Shown one piece after another: positions 21,828 through 37,399 of a DNA stretch of 64,000 nucleotides (positions are counted from its first letter, which is position 1; each line of letters opens with the position of its first letter). The position numbers and the translations under genes are program-made. The notes under the pieces are model-generated. The model was not told where the DNA came from, did not search any database, and was given only the letters and a program-made list of their open reading frames with translations. Where the stretch lies: NCBI GenBank assembly GCA_025201345.1, contig JAIXMG010000005.1:496001-560000 (forward strand), given 5' to 3'. The stretch is from Thamnidium elegans. Its lineage: Eukaryota; Mucoromycota; Mucoromycetes; Mucorales; Mucoraceae.

Positions 21828-22062
21828 TCAGGAATACTGGAAGGTTTTTTTTAAAACTTATAACAATAGTTCAAGTTTGAAAACTGCGTTTTATAAGAAA
21901 TTTAAAAGAAATATTTTATTATTATTATATACTCGTATGCATCTCAAACTGTTATTGTGGAATCCGAGCTATAAAATAATGAAGATTCGAATAAAAAATA
22001 AAAACAAAAAGATACTAAAAAGTAATCAGTCGCAAAATAGGAATTATCGTTTTATTAATTAA
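20802..22062 (+). pseudogene. uncharacterised PD-(D/E)XK-like gene, right copy
   Basis: Same protein as the left copy: exon 1 20802-20895, intron 20896-20948, then the open frame to 21334 with TEWPNGTKFDVMYVSS and VLIEVQ. Its 130-residue central frame is identical to that of the left copy, including the frame break after PPMMV. After the break the frame NGYFF ... EYQDGPTLKLLFLIAKE continues to WNLCFESGILEGFF. A second break falls in a T8 run (about 21845-21852), after which KTYNNSSSLKTAFYKKFKRN reads on in another frame. A Pro-rich PMPPPPELSE segment lies in the middle. Two breaks argue for a pseudogene, although one could be a homopolymer error. Function unknown; the D...ExQ signature is only suggestive. 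Confidence 0.7.
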
Positions 22063-22256
22063 ATAAAAAGGTTGTAGGTTTATACAGTCATCAAATTAAT
22101 TATGGTTCAAAATTTTAAAAAATAAGAACAATAAATTATACTATGTATTCAAAAGTCAATTACTCGACGAAATAATTTATGAGAGAGCTCAAACTTCGCT
22201 TAAATAATACTTGATATGTTAGTTTTAATAAAAAGTAATCAAAAAAAATTAATATT

Positions 22257-22664
22257 TTGTGGATCCACCACGCGCATCAATTACGACTTGACACCCATCT
22301 GTCATACTAGAGACCAAACGATCTACCAGCTCCAAACTCAGTTTCTTCTACTGTTCTTCGATTACAGCCTTCAAACTGAATATATTTTGCGCTGGAGTGT
22401 TTGCGCTAAGAATTCCGCGTTCCAGAGCCCACCAGGGTTGCTCAATCGGGTTTAAATCAGGGGATTGGGCAGACCAGTATTCAAATTTCTTGATTTGATG
22501 AGATTCTTTCCACCATCTAGCGTACGCGCCAGTATGGCATGAAGCCCCATCTTCTTGTAAGATAAAGCATCTATCTTCGTCCTCCGTCAATTTCTGAGTA
22601 TATCCATCCTGGTTCACCGTACCAGCAATAATCGTCAAAGGCCCAAATCCCCCACCCCCAAAAT
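22257..22664 (-). pseudogene. Tc1/mariner transposase fragment, C-terminal catalytic part
   Basis: The minus strand encodes GGFGPLTIIAGTVNQDGY, then FILQEDGASCHTGAYARWW and FEYWSAQSPDLNPIEQPWWA. This carries the second Asp context and the DLNPIE motif of DDE_3 endonucleases. The N-terminal DNA-binding part and first Asp are absent. The fragment is cut exactly where direct duplication copy B begins (22665), so it was truncated by the rearrangement. It belongs to a different subfamily from the relic at 12411-12845. Confidence 0.75.
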
Positions 22665-22901
22665 AGCTAATCAAAGTGAAATTGATTTCGATTACTTTTT
22701 ATATTCTACACAACGTTTAAATGCTTTCCGTGAAGACTTTGCAAAGTGGAGTTCGTAATAGTGTCTTTCCTGCAAAAGAGATGTAAAAAAAAAAAAGTAG
22801 ATATTTTCCTTAACTTAATAATAATAAAGTCGTATATTTTACAGAGTAGCAGCAATAGTTATCACTTTATTAAAAAAAATATAACTAGAAAAAGAAAGCA
22901 T

Positions 22902-26410
<3,509 letters not shown>

Positions 26411-28563
26411 AATTTTTTTCTTTGAAAGGAAATAAAAAAAAGCGGGATTTACAGGTTAGAAAAAAATTGATTTAAATATTCTTTTTCTAAAACAGTAAGC
26501 ATTCAAATTTTGTAACTTATAATGGAGCGTATTTATACGTGAAATAACTATAATAGCGCATACAGCGACATTACAAAATGGAAAGTGAGGATAGCAGTGA
26601 TAGAACTTTTTTTTTTTCTTAAGTACATAGACTATATTAGGAAATGTCAGTAGAGCACAAGGACAGCAATAATAAAATAGTTTGTGAATTTTATACAAGC
26701 TGTCCTAAATGGAGATGGAGTTAACTGGACATAGAAGGTAATGATAAACAACGACAAACCCTTGTTTAATTTCAGCCTACTCGGTCAAATGAACAGCTGA
26801 AATGGTTTCCATCTAGTAGTGTCTTTAGAAACTTGATTATCTTTTAACTTGTGCAAAGTAAACAAATCATGCAAAAAAAGGGAAAGTGGTACAAATTAGG
26901 CGTACTTTTCCTCTCTTCAGCTTTATCCGCCTACTTCTATTTTTTGGTACATCTTTCAATAGCAATAATAAATCTTATATTTGGATATAAGAAGAGGTGA
27001 TACTACTAGAGTAAGTATATATAAAAAGGAACAAGTGAAAGTGTTGGCAGTTTATAAAAAATAATAAGCCATATCTACTCAATTATTTGTGTATAAACAA
27101 AAGCGACTTGGAGGATAAGCATTAGATACTTTTTTTTTCTCACACAAGTATTATCTACATCCCAAGTAATACTTTTCGCTTTTTTGTAAAGAAGAATATA
27201 CGAGAAATTTAATCTGTATCTATACCGATTTAATCATACGAATTTTCCCTAGCAATAAACTGATATATCTTTTTATTTTATGGAAAAAAAAATAGTCTTT
27301 TGTTTACATGAACATTTATGGAAGTAACTAATTAATTGATCATATGAAAAAAAAAAAGATAAAAAAAAAAGAACGTACTGGAACATGTACTTTTCTATAT
27401 AAAGAGGATTTTTTTCAGTCTTTTTTCGCTCCTTATTTTCAAAAAAAAAGAATATTCTACCACTGCTTCAAAATAATCCAGTTGCTCTAAATGGTTGGTC
27501 CTCTTCTTTCCTATAAGGCCTTGGTTAACTCTGCTTATATCCTCTCTTGAGAAATACATAAACTTTTAGGTATGTTACTTTTCTTTTTTTTTTAAAAAAA
27601 AAAAAAAATCCCTCTCTCTAATATTTTCCTAGTTACTAAATGTAAAAAAAAAATGTTACCTTGTGGCGTACGGTCTCTCTTACTCTATACCTACGGCGTT
27701 TTCAAGTAAAAGATGTTGGCTCTGCCGTTTTGATGATGATGTCTGAAAGCACTCTGGCGACTAGGATGGTCATCACCGGTCCAGTCCTTTTTTTTTTAAA
27801 AAAAAAAAGAAAAAGATTGGATTATAAGCGTACTTGGTCCTCGACTAGCTTGGTTTTCAAGGGAAGGGCATTCTCCTCTGTATTTCGCCTATCTTTGAGA
27901 TTGTCAGGAAAAAAAAACTAATCTGCTATCCAGCGGAATTTCAAGCACCTTCAATAATAATCTTATGCTTCACACTCAACACAAAAAATAAAAATTCCTT
28001 TCCTCTTTTAATAAATTTAAACTGTACATTTCAAAGTACTTGCTATTTTTTTCTTATAAAGCAAAATAAAACGTTATTCTCTTCTGTAAATATGACCAAT
28101 AGGGCTCACAATTGAAAAAAAAAAAAGACTTCGTAACTCACTCTGCGACTATCTTCAACGCCATGGCGCTGTCACAATTGACACCAGGTTATACATTTTC
28201 TTGAAACGATAAACTTCTTTTCAGGCACTGTTATAAAATATTTGTTAGATGTATCATGTTTATTGAACCCTTTTATATATTGGATTTGGTTTATTGAAAA
28301 AAAAAAAGTTTATAACTATCAAAGTTAATGTGTATTTTAATTTTTGCAACGCATTTCGTACTTAAAAATAAAAGTTCGCCTTGTAAATATATATATATAC
28401 TCTATTTCTCATATATTATTCATAAGTTCACATTACAGTTAAGAACGGTCATCAGTCTTACATGACCATGTCTAATGTACATCCTGAAAGATCCTTTTTA
28501 AACAAAATTAAGGTTTGAAAGGTTTAAGCCTGGTCTTTTTATAGAAAGCATCAGGAAATCACT
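26411..28563. other. gene-poor region with one possible decayed transcription unit
   Basis: Upstream of SRS2 and largely non-coding. A TATA-like TATATAAAGAGG at about 27398 is followed by short plus-strand frames: a 19-codon frame at 27491 (MVGPLLSYKALVNSAYILS) and, past a possible intron (about 27570-27632), frames interrupted by stops to about 27925. Codon-like GC-rich stretches at 27660-27780 and 27830-27900 suggest a decayed gene or a non-coding transcript, but I recognise no family. Confidence 0.4.
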
Positions 28564-28930
28564 GGTAAAAAAAAGCTCGCCGAGATATCGCAGCTTAAAA
28601 ATCACTCACCTAAGAAACCACTGCTAATTTTACCAGCTATAAAAAATAATGCTTTTTGGACCCAAGTTGTATTATACAAAATAGTTGTTTTAAATATATC
28701 TTTGATAAAAAAAAAATTTTTTTTTTGTTTTTCATTTTTGGGGGTCAACCCCTTTTGTTTTTTGGCCAGAAATCACGGATGTTTTGTGATTTCTCTGGAT
28801 CCACTTTGTCTTTTGTTGCGGGCAAATGGTTAGCAATAAAGTACTTGTTTATACGCTTCTAATCCATTTTTATTTATATTTCTAATGCAAAAATTGAAAA
28901 AGTGATCACTGTTTAAAAATAACAAAAAAA
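28564..28930 (+). repeat. dispersed repeat family R1, copy 3
   Basis: Third copy, same orientation as copy 1 and about 27.6 kb away. It shares the GAGATATCGCAGCTTAAAAA block, GACCCAAGTTG with TATTATACAAAATAGTTG, the palindrome GGGGTCAACCCC with TTTTGTTTTTTGGCC, and CACTGTTTAAAAATAAC. Divergence of roughly one base in eight to ten suggests an old family. Confidence 0.75.
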
Positions 28931-30038
28931 AACCTCACTTTTTTTTATCACGTGCGCTCACCTATATGTTTTATTTTCGTGATTACATGCGTACATGTAA
29001 ATGAGGTGCTGGATCTTCCCATTATATTATCTTTTATTTAATAAAAAATTATAAAGTGTACTTCTCTCGGGTACGGTCTTATGGTTTATATTCTTTTAAT
29101 TATCTTTTTGTTATTATACTCTGTAATTGGCAGTTGCATTTTCTTTGTACCACAGCGACCCCTATTTTTAAACTCAAACAAATGCAAATACAATTCCTTT
29201 TACGTCTTTCTTTCTTTCTTTTACTTTTACTTTCCTTTTCTTCTTAATCTTATCCGCCACTTGCAACATTGGCTTTACGCTATCATCCTGTACCTCACAC
29301 TAGCTTCAATTGAAGATATAGTCGACAAAAAATTATAGATCTTACGCAATCCTTTTTTTGTTGTTAAAAACAGTATCCGATTTTATGCGTCTTTTAGTAG
29401 AAGAGAAAATGGAAGAAAAATCAAATAATCTAGAAATGTATATGATTATGTATACAGACAGAGATATTGATAAGACAAAAGCTTTTAATCAGTATGATTC
29501 TGAAGTGTTGTAGAAACAAGAATGCAAAGTGAATATGAAGACTAAACAAAGATGTTTATTTATTAATAGTTATGCGGTTGGTGGGCTTATATTATTGTTT
29601 GCGTAAATGTTCTAACGTGTCAACACCATCATCGTTAACAAATGTTGATGCTTGTAAGGGAGCGTCAGAATAGGGGAACGGTTACCATAAAATATATGTT
29701 TAGCGTTATTCTTACGAAAAAAGGTTGGTTTTCATAACAAACATAAATTTTTTATAAGAATTCACAAATTTAAAAGTTCTCCCTAACTTGAAAGGTAACT
29801 ATAAAGACTTTTTTTTTTTTTTTGCAGTAAAGAAAAACTCTTTTAATTTAAATTTTCCGTAATTGTAACCATTCATTTTAAATGTGTATTTTGGGGGGGT
29901 CTTGTCCCTCCCTATTGGCTTTTAATCATCATCCATGATTTAGGTCACGTTTTTAACAAGTCACGATAGGTGGGATGGCATAATCCGTTTCTCTCTCTTT
30001 TTTTTTTTCCTTCTTCTTTTTCACTTACATAAATAAAA
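28931..30038. other. intergenic, nothing firmly recognised
   Basis: AT-rich. A hydrophobic open frame (29081-29338, 85 codons) and a 42-codon frame starting ATGCGTCTTTTAGTAG at 29384 (MRLLVEEKMEEKSNNLEMYM...) have no recognisable homology, so I do not call them genes. The last 60 bases before 30039 are CT-rich, as expected for a promoter/5' UTR of the next gene. Confidence 0.5.
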
Positions 30039-32540
30039 ATGGAGCAATCACTACCTAATTTTGCAAAAGAAGCGTTTCAGAATTTAAAAACAAGTTTATT
30101 TCAAGGTGGGAGTAACAGTAGATATTATGCACAAATGGACCAAGAGTCGGAGAATGAAGAGGACGACATGTCTCACAGTTTATTTTACTCTGTTCACCAA
30201 CAAAAGCACGACATTAACGAAGACAGTATTCCATTAACTTTATCGAATGCTTACTCTGATAGAAGTCAATTGTTGTTTGAGCAATCAGAACATGAAGATT
30301 ATGACCAGCACGACATTTCTTTTCATCATTCACAAGAGAGTCCTCCTGTAAAGATAACAACTTTTCTTTTTCCATACATTTTTTAAACTCTCTTCTTTTT
30401 TTTTTATGTAGAAACCTTCAGCTATATACCTTGATCTAGAAGAAAATACAGGGTTTCAGTTTACAAACCCGTTATCTGAATCTTTATTACCCACTTCTGC
30501 TTCTGTAAAATAAAATCTTTTTTTCTCTTTTTTGATAGATATTTGTTATTTACCCTTTTTATATTGTAGATTCCGCCGGGAATTACAAATGTAGACCGAA
30601 AATATAGAGATCCACTGTTTGCTATACTGTATATTCTATCTATGGCAATTTTCTTTTTATCTGGTATCATTATTTTATTTACAACAAATGTAAAAATTAT
30701 TTTTATCTAGAGAAAAAAGACAGAGTATTTACGATATTTTGTGTGTGTGTGTAGAGTCGTAGTATAGAAGATTATGTGAAAGGTTCAACGTTTAAAACTA
30801 TAAAAGACAGTGCAGGTAATATATATATATGTATACTTATAGCTTGATAGAAAAAGAAACTAATAAAATAAAAAGGTATATTATCTATTATAATTGCAAC
30901 TGCTTTAATTATGGGCTCAGTGTGGATGTATATATTACGTACTTTTACAAAGGTAAAAAAAAAAAATCAATTTAAAATATTATATATCTAGGGGGAAAAT
31001 GTAATTTAATATATCTTTTTTTTTTTTTTTTTTTTTTTTTGTATGTAGAGTTTTGTGTGGGGTACAGTGATATGTATACCCATTACTTTGACTGGTATTT
31101 TTATTTGGACATTAGTAGAATCTTTACAAAGTAATTTTGTGTATGATGGAATAGAACGTACTGCGACAGATACAGGGTATTATTTAAGGTTTTTTCTTTT
31201 TGTGTCTAGTAACTGATTATTATTTTTTATAAAAGATTGACAGTCTTATCATTTGTACCATTAATTGTGAATTTGGTTTATATCAAGGTTGTATATGATG
31301 GTAGACATCGAATTAACAAGACAATTGCAGTGATTGAAGTATATTTTTTTTTTTGTTTTTGTTTTCTATATGTTTTTATTAATTACAATTTAGCTTGCAT
31401 GTGATGTGATAAGGTATAATCCTGGTATCATTCTTGTGTCCTTGATCTTATTGGTTGTTTTTATCTCATTTTCTATCGTTTGGATCATTTTCTTTAATCG
31501 ATTATGGCTAATTGGTCATTTGGGCGACGCTTCGTCACTTTCTGGTGCTATTTGGATCGTCAATAATTATGTTTATTCTTTAGCCGCGTTTTATGTGTTT
31601 ATATATATGTGGACAGCTAAATTATTGATTTATATGGAAAGGTATTTTTTTTTTTTTTTTTTTGATATATGTATACAGAGTTTTTTTTTTAACTTTGTGT
31701 GTGTATTAGATTTGCATTATCTTCAATTACAGCACAATGGTATTTCCATAGAAACGAAGCATCACCCACTTTTGTACCTTGGAAAAACGCATTGACTAGA
31801 GCAAGTACCAATTCATTAGGAACCATTGCCTTTGGAAGTTTAATATTGGCAGTGATCCAGTTTCTTTCATTTTCAGCTAGATCATTAAGAAAGGTACATA
31901 TAAAATATACAGTAGAGATCATTTTTTTAATTGAAACAAAAATATATAGTATACCAAAGTACCGAGGCCTTTTTCAACACTGTTGACGATTATTTTAGGT
32001 TATATTGACGCCATGATCAGTACATTTAATAATTACACGATTAGTTTGGCAGGTATTACAGGAGAGAATTTCTTTTCGGCTGCTAAATCTGCTACCAAGA
32101 TCTTTCGACGAAATTTACTTACTGGATTATTTGGTGGTAAGTAAATATTATAAAGAATAAAGAGAAAAGAAAAAAAACTCTGACGTGTTTTTTTTAGATC
32201 TTTTGACACAATTGATTTTGTATATTGGAGCAAGTGTGATTGCATTATCATCTGGATTTGGAGCGTACATATATGCAACGCATAATCTTCATTCACCGCA
32301 TGGATTTGTCGTAGGTTTAATAGCTACGTTAATGCCTTGGTACTTGTCCCAATTCTTTTCGTATACTATGATGAGCATGTGAGTTTTAAAAAAAGAAAAA
32401 CCTTATTTTTCTTTTTTACCGAGTATACTAATTTTATTTTTGTTAGCATTGATGCAAGTTTCTTGTGTTACGCTATTGATCTAGATACAGGAACAGTTCA
32501 TCTCTCAGCTGCACATACTGCATTTTCTGGATTTGACTAA
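30039..32540 (+). CDS. PNS1: PNS1/CTL (SLC44)-like choline-transporter-like membrane protein
   Basis: Multi-spanning plasma-membrane protein of the choline-transporter-like family; a transport role for yeast Pns1 itself is unproven. The multi-exon gene begins MEQSLPNFAKEAFQNLKTSL. About 150 hydrophilic acidic residues come before the first membrane helix (LFAILYILSMAIFFLSGIII). About ten hydrophobic segments follow, including GIILVSLILLVVFISFSIVW and AIWIVNNYVYSLAAFYVFIY. The family core ALSSITAQWYFHRN, the following NSLGTIAFGSLILAVIQF, and the C-terminal IIDASFLCYAIDLDTGTVHL are all present. The intron/exon joins I followed keep frame, with one small exon (about 31951 on) joining K to YTKVPRPFSTLLTIILGYID. 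The start is the first ATG after a CT-rich leader. Confidence 0.9.
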
Positions 32541-32650
32541 ACACTCTCATATTTTTTATCTATCATTATAAAATACCTTTTTTCATTTATTATAACTACA
32601 TTTATACTTATTTTTTAACAAATCAAATTAAAAAAAAAAAAACTTTATTA

Positions 32651-33884
32651 TTATTGATCAATAGAAGCAGCGATACGAACATTAGGCACCTTTTGATTAT
32701 AAACGACATAATTATTCTTTAAAAAGGTATCACCGATAATCGAGAAATCCAAATGACTGTAACCGAAACCAGCGACACAGTAAGTCTCGTTTCGTTCAAA
32801 GATAAGTGAATCAGAAGGAACCTTGAAAGTTTTACCGTTCATTGAGAACACCAAGGGTTTTAACTTGGAAGCGTTACAGGAGATAGTAAAGGTACCGTCC
32901 ATATTATCCGATGCCTTGTACGCCTTTGCTAATTTTCTGGCAATAGAATCAGGAAATACTAAAAGTGTAGTACCTGTATCCAAGATACCCTTGAATGAAC
33001 CGTGCACTTTTTTAGTACCAACCTTGATACTATCCACATCGACACCCCAGAAACCAGCAGAGTTATCAATGGGGACAGTGACAAGTGAGCCCTTAAATTT
33101 CTTCTTATTGTATCCACCAAATAAAAATTCACCACCGCCGTTTTTATTGGCTTTACCAAGATGAACGCCAAAGATGGGTGACTTGATCAGTTTTTTAGAG
33201 ATCATGTTGTCCATGGGGGTTTTGACGCCCTTGACGGTAGTGATCTTGTTGAATCCAAGACCCAAGAGTCCGTCGACAGGATCAGCGGCAAAACTTTGCG
33301 ATTGGAGTTTGGCAAGACCAAATGTTTGGTTCTTGATCATGATACCGCCCAAGTTTACTGTGTCGCGACCCAAGACGCCATTGGCATGTGAGCCGTCACC
33401 ATATTGAATTTCCCAGCGGCGGCCGTCTTTTTTGTATGTGGTTGATTTAGTAGCGTTATAACGAGTATGAGTTTTACAAGTAGAGCACATGGTCGAAGCT
33501 ACATATAGAAAAAATATTTAATATAATAGCGTTTAAAAGTGTTTTTTTAAATAAAACTTTACCTAACCAGAAATCAGAAGAACCGGTATCAAAATTTACT
33601 TTGAATTTTTGAGGTGGATTGCCTACTTTGACAGTACCGTAATACTCTATATCATACAGATGATCTACAACAGGTACGGAACCTGTCTTGAGAGCTGACA
33701 TGGTGTTGGACGAGTTGCCATGATTTGTAGCAAATGACTGAGAACCGTATTTAGCATTGGCGCGAAGAACTGCTCTTTTGGCGTTAGGTTTATAATGAGA
33801 GTTCTTTTCAAGTGCAAATGATAAGTTGGATGAAGCTGTTACTGAGACCAAAAATAGAGATATACAGGTAAGTGAAAATTTCAT
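32651..33884 (-). CDS. secreted aspartic protease, rhizopuspepsin type
   Basis: Secreted pepsin-family (A1) endopeptidase. Two exons (33563-33884 and 32651-33498) give 389 residues, the size of rhizopuspepsin precursors. A signal peptide MKFSLTCISLFLVSVTASS and a basic propeptide of about 70 residues come before the mature domain. The first catalytic motif is FDTGSSDFWL. The flap is YGDGSHANG. The second catalytic motif is GILDTGTTLLVFP. The C-terminal IIGDTFLKNNYVVYNQK is typical. Several Cys pairs fit the fold (CSTC; CNAS...YCVAGF). An upstream in-frame ATG would add MPLIPFLFFFFFK, but the signal peptide and the TATA box favour the start at 33884. Convergent with PNS1 (110 bp between stops). 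Confidence 0.95.
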
Positions 33885-33982
33885 TTTAAAAAAGAAAAAA
33901 AAAAGGAAAGGAATGAGGGGCAAGAGGTATATTATGGGGGGATGAAAGGTAATAAAAAAAAAATGAGTAAAATGTTTGCTTA

Positions 33983-33993
33983 CTTTATATAGT
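33983..33993 (-). promoter_or_regulatory. TATA box of the aspartic protease gene
   Basis: CTATATAAAGT on the minus strand, about 100 bp upstream of the protease ATG, with A-rich DNA between. Good match and sensible distance; no experimental support. Confidence 0.5.
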
Positions 33994-35680
33994 TTTTTTA
34001 ACGCTACGATGGGGTTTGTATATATATTTGAAAAGACGCTGTTAATTAATTACATGAAAATACTAGTTTTATAAACAACAAGTATTAAGATAAAGATGGT
34101 ATATACTACACGTGAAAAGTTCCTTTTTCCCGCTTCTTTTCACTAGCTTAGTATCTATAATTAAAAAAAAAAATCTGATAAAAAGCATTAAAAACAGTTT
34201 TTTCTTACAAGTATCTATTTTTTTTCGGACAAGGAAAACTTTGTTCCCGCTTAAATAACAGTTTATTTATTGTTTTTTGAAACAAGAGTTTTTTATTTAT
34301 TTTAGATCTATTAGCTTACTCAATATAAAAAAGATCGCCCTAAACAAAAACACGGACAAAAAACGTTGTTGTACAGAAATATAGTCAAATTAGTTACATA
34401 TGAGTAGTATCGTTTTAAAAAAAGATATTTTTTTTAAGGGAAATAGGATAATCGTATCAAATTTTTTTTAATGAAAACCAATTGATTAAATTGAACCTTG
34501 TTTTTAAAAATAAAATAAAAAAGAATCGTTTATTTCAGCCAAAAAAAAAAAAAAAAAAAGGTACGTTTCGTTTATATTTAATAAACTAAAATTTATAAGC
34601 TAAGGTATAGACCTAACAATTTATAGCAGGAGTAGTGGTTATGTTCTACCAAATCTTTTTTTTTTTTTTTTTTTTTTTAACAACGGGAATATTTGATGTA
34701 TGAGATCCAGCAGAAGACATTTCAGTAACTGTTTTTTTTTTCAGGACTGAGGTGACATGCATCCGAGGAAAGATTTTTTTTTTTTTTTTTGTACGGGTTT
34801 TCGGATCCTTAATTTGGCCTTAGACGTGTTCCTGAATATTTTTTTAACAGGAACATCTATTTTTTTTTTTTTTTTTGATTGTCGGTTCGTCAAAGTTAGG
34901 TCTAATGCAATATTAGATTAGACAGATATTCTCTGTATTACTATTAAAATGCACTGTCAAAACGTTAAGTATTATTACTTGAGTACATTGAATGCGTATT
35001 ATTTGATATTGCAGATAAACCCTATGAACGCGCACCAAAATTATAGATATATTTTTTTTAAAAAAAAATATGGTAAGCTCGCCTTTTTTTGTGGACAGAA
35101 TGTTTACGGTTTATTCGTTCGGGCACTCCAGTATTAGAAACTGACGGAAACATGAAAGTCACGGAAGAAATGCGTAGCTCTTTTTTTTTCGCTCATGACC
35201 GGGTACGGAAGCAAGTGAGAGATCTTCGATTATGACTAGTTATTGCCGCAGCAAAAAAAAACAGTATATATGTTGTACCGAAAGATACCGATCATAAAGA
35301 GTAATAAATATTCCTTGAAAAATTAATTTTTACGCAGTATAATAGTAATGAGGTCATCTTGCCAGTGCCACAATTGAGAGTTTAAAAAAAGATTGCAAAA
35401 TATTTTCCTTGTTTGTACATTTACTTCTTTATATAGTACCCCCACTTAATAAGGAAAATCAAAAACAGCGAAAAAGGCAGTGTATCGCTTACTAGCCCTT
35501 TTGTTTTTCAAAGGGAGATACTTTATATAGAAATACTCAAATGTGTCACTAAAGGTCAGGCATTAGACGCCACACTCGAAAAATACTAAATATAGGCGTC
35601 TTGTGGCTCTTGAAGGTATAAATATAGATCAAGATAGAGAGTGCAGAGTGTAGAAAGAGGCTCAAGCCCATATTTATCTG
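33994..35680. other. gene-free AT-rich DNA with many T-tracts
   Basis: About 1.7 kb with at least six T or A runs of 12 or more (for example 34545-34559, 34657-34678, 34775-34790, 34861-34876). No coding frame of interest. The open frame at 34949-35137 contains an A-tract and no domain. Confidence 0.55.
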
Positions 35681-35691
35681 TATATAAAAAG
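35681..35691 (+). promoter_or_regulatory. TATA box of the WWE gene
   Basis: TATATAAAAAG lies 108 bp upstream of the ATG at 35789 and is followed by a CT-rich leader (35700-35765), a common arrangement in this window. Confidence 0.5.
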
Positions 35692-35788
35692 AGATGCGTA
35701 TCTGTCTCTCTCTCCTTTTTTTCTTTACTCTTTTACGGTTATTTACCACTTTTTTCTCTTCAACTAAAAACAAAAATATCAATTCACA

Positions 35789-36001
35789 ATGGGTTCTATT
35801 CAATGGGTTTACGCTAATGGCTGCAATTGGATCACACTTGATAGATCCGCTCAAAACCACATCGAAGCATTATGGAAGCAAAATACATCTGCTTGGGTAT
35901 CATGTCAGGCTTTCCCCTCCTCTGCTGTCTATGTCGATATAGCTCAAATGGCACTTTTCTGCAATGGATTCGCTTATACTATCGCTCGTCGTAGAAATTA
36001 G
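35789..36001 (+). CDS. single-domain WWE protein (70 residues)
   Basis: A complete intronless gene whose whole product is one WWE-like domain: MGSIQWVYANGCNWITLD, then NHIEALWKQ, VYVDIAQMALF and YTIARRRN. These positions match the family's two Trp, the Ile-Glu pair, the Tyr-x-Val/Asp strand, the hydrophobic Met strand and the closing basic strand. WWE domains usually sit in ubiquitin ligases or PARPs and can bind poly- or iso-ADP-ribose or act as protein adaptors; here nothing else is attached. ATG context, TATA box and CT-rich leader are good. Whether it binds ADP-ribose is not known. Confidence 0.75.
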   Translation: MGSIQWVYANGCNWITLDRSAQNHIEALWKQNTSAWVSCQAFPSSAVYVDIAQMALFCNGFAYTIARRRN

Positions 36002-37300
36002 ATCGAGGCTTCTTTTTCTTTAATACCTTCACTCTATTTGTATCTCTTTCTTTCATTATACCACAACTGTATATATCCAAACATCACAAACTACGCACAG
36101 ACTTGCTTAGAACGGTCTCTTTTTTTTCCTTCCCCTTTTCCCCCTATGTACATTATAATTTTTATGCAATACCCTTATATGAACCAATTTTATAAATAAA
36201 TAAAAAAAAAAGTTTATATTGATAATTTTAAAATGTGTCTTTATGACAGGTATCGGAATGATTAGTTCCTACGTGGCTTTCAACTGCGGCTCCATGTTTT
36301 TTTATTTTGTGGGGTAGTTTCATATTTTAATTTCGCGTACAACCTTTTTTGATGGGCATTGTATCTCGTTTGATGGAATAAGTGCCACGTTTGCTGCGAC
36401 AGGCATTTCCGTCTTTTTTTTTTTTTTCTATTTTCAGATTATTATTTTTTTATCATTGTACACCTTTTTTTATATAAAGATCATTGATTATATTTTGGCG
36501 TTGACAGTGGTTACGAAAAAAATACTGTTTTGCTGTTATCACTTGTGCATTACATTTGTACCTCTTACTAAAAAAAAAAAAAAAAAAAGGTTAAAATGTA
36601 TAAAACATATGGGCTTGACGCACCACTACCAGAGGTTATGTTTGTGGTGTATTGAATAATTAATTATTCCCAGTTTTGAGCAAAATAAATATTACTTCAG
36701 AAATGAACCTTTGGATCATTGCTGCCTCTGCTCCTTTGTATTATTCAATCATTAAATTTTCAAAAGAATATACCTCTCTAAAATACTACCTCGACAAATT
36801 TAAGCTTGTTTTAGTTTCTAAATATCATTTAAACTCGTTGGCAAAGGACTTGGAAATAATCCCGCTGACTTATATGTACCGTGAATACAAATAATGGGAT
36901 TTGAGTGTCATTTACTTCATCTTGTTTTGGTTGAGCCAAAGCACTATACGTTGGTAAATGTCATTACCATATCTTACCATACAAGTGTTATCAAACTTAA
37001 TGAGTTACGTCCATTTTTCATCCGGATGTTTATCGGCGTCAACCCATACCCTTCTACCGAAAGAAGTAAATCTTTTTTTTTTTTTTTTTTGAAAACGTCA
37101 GCTATCAAAGAAAACTTCTTCGCATTCTTTTTCGTTTGTAAGATCGCATTACCTTTTTTGAGGGGGGTTTGTTATCGTTACCTGATTAGCAGAGAGCTTT
37201 ATTTTAAAGCAACGCTTTTAAAAAAAAAAAAAAAAAAAAGATGCGTTAACGGGACAATACTTACATAATCTCTCCTTCTCCTTTATTGCACCTTGTAACC
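36002..37300. other. intergenic with doubtful open frames
   Basis: Contains two overlapping plus-strand open frames (about 36703-36894, MNLWIIAASAPLYYSIIKFS..., and 36894-37268). The second runs through T and A homopolymers. Neither has a recognisable domain. T-tracts at 37073-37089 and an A-tract at 37220-37238 mark the 3' part. Confidence 0.45.
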
Positions 37301-37399
37301 CACTATATAAAATTAGTGGGTTTCAAACTAAACTCATAGAGATACAGCTACAAAAAATCGTAGGCCTTTAACTTATAGCGGAACTTCTAAAACAACTTT

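Noticed and set aside
27720..27760. TGATGATG and CTGA motifs resembling C/D-box snoRNA
   Set aside because: Boxes are only a few bases apart, with no terminal stem and no guide region.
29081..29338. 85-codon hydrophobic open frame
   Set aside because: Hydrophobicity follows from T-rich sequence; no family signature, start context or intron support.
36894..37268. 124-codon open frame
   Set aside because: Runs through T17 and A19 homopolymers and shows no domain.
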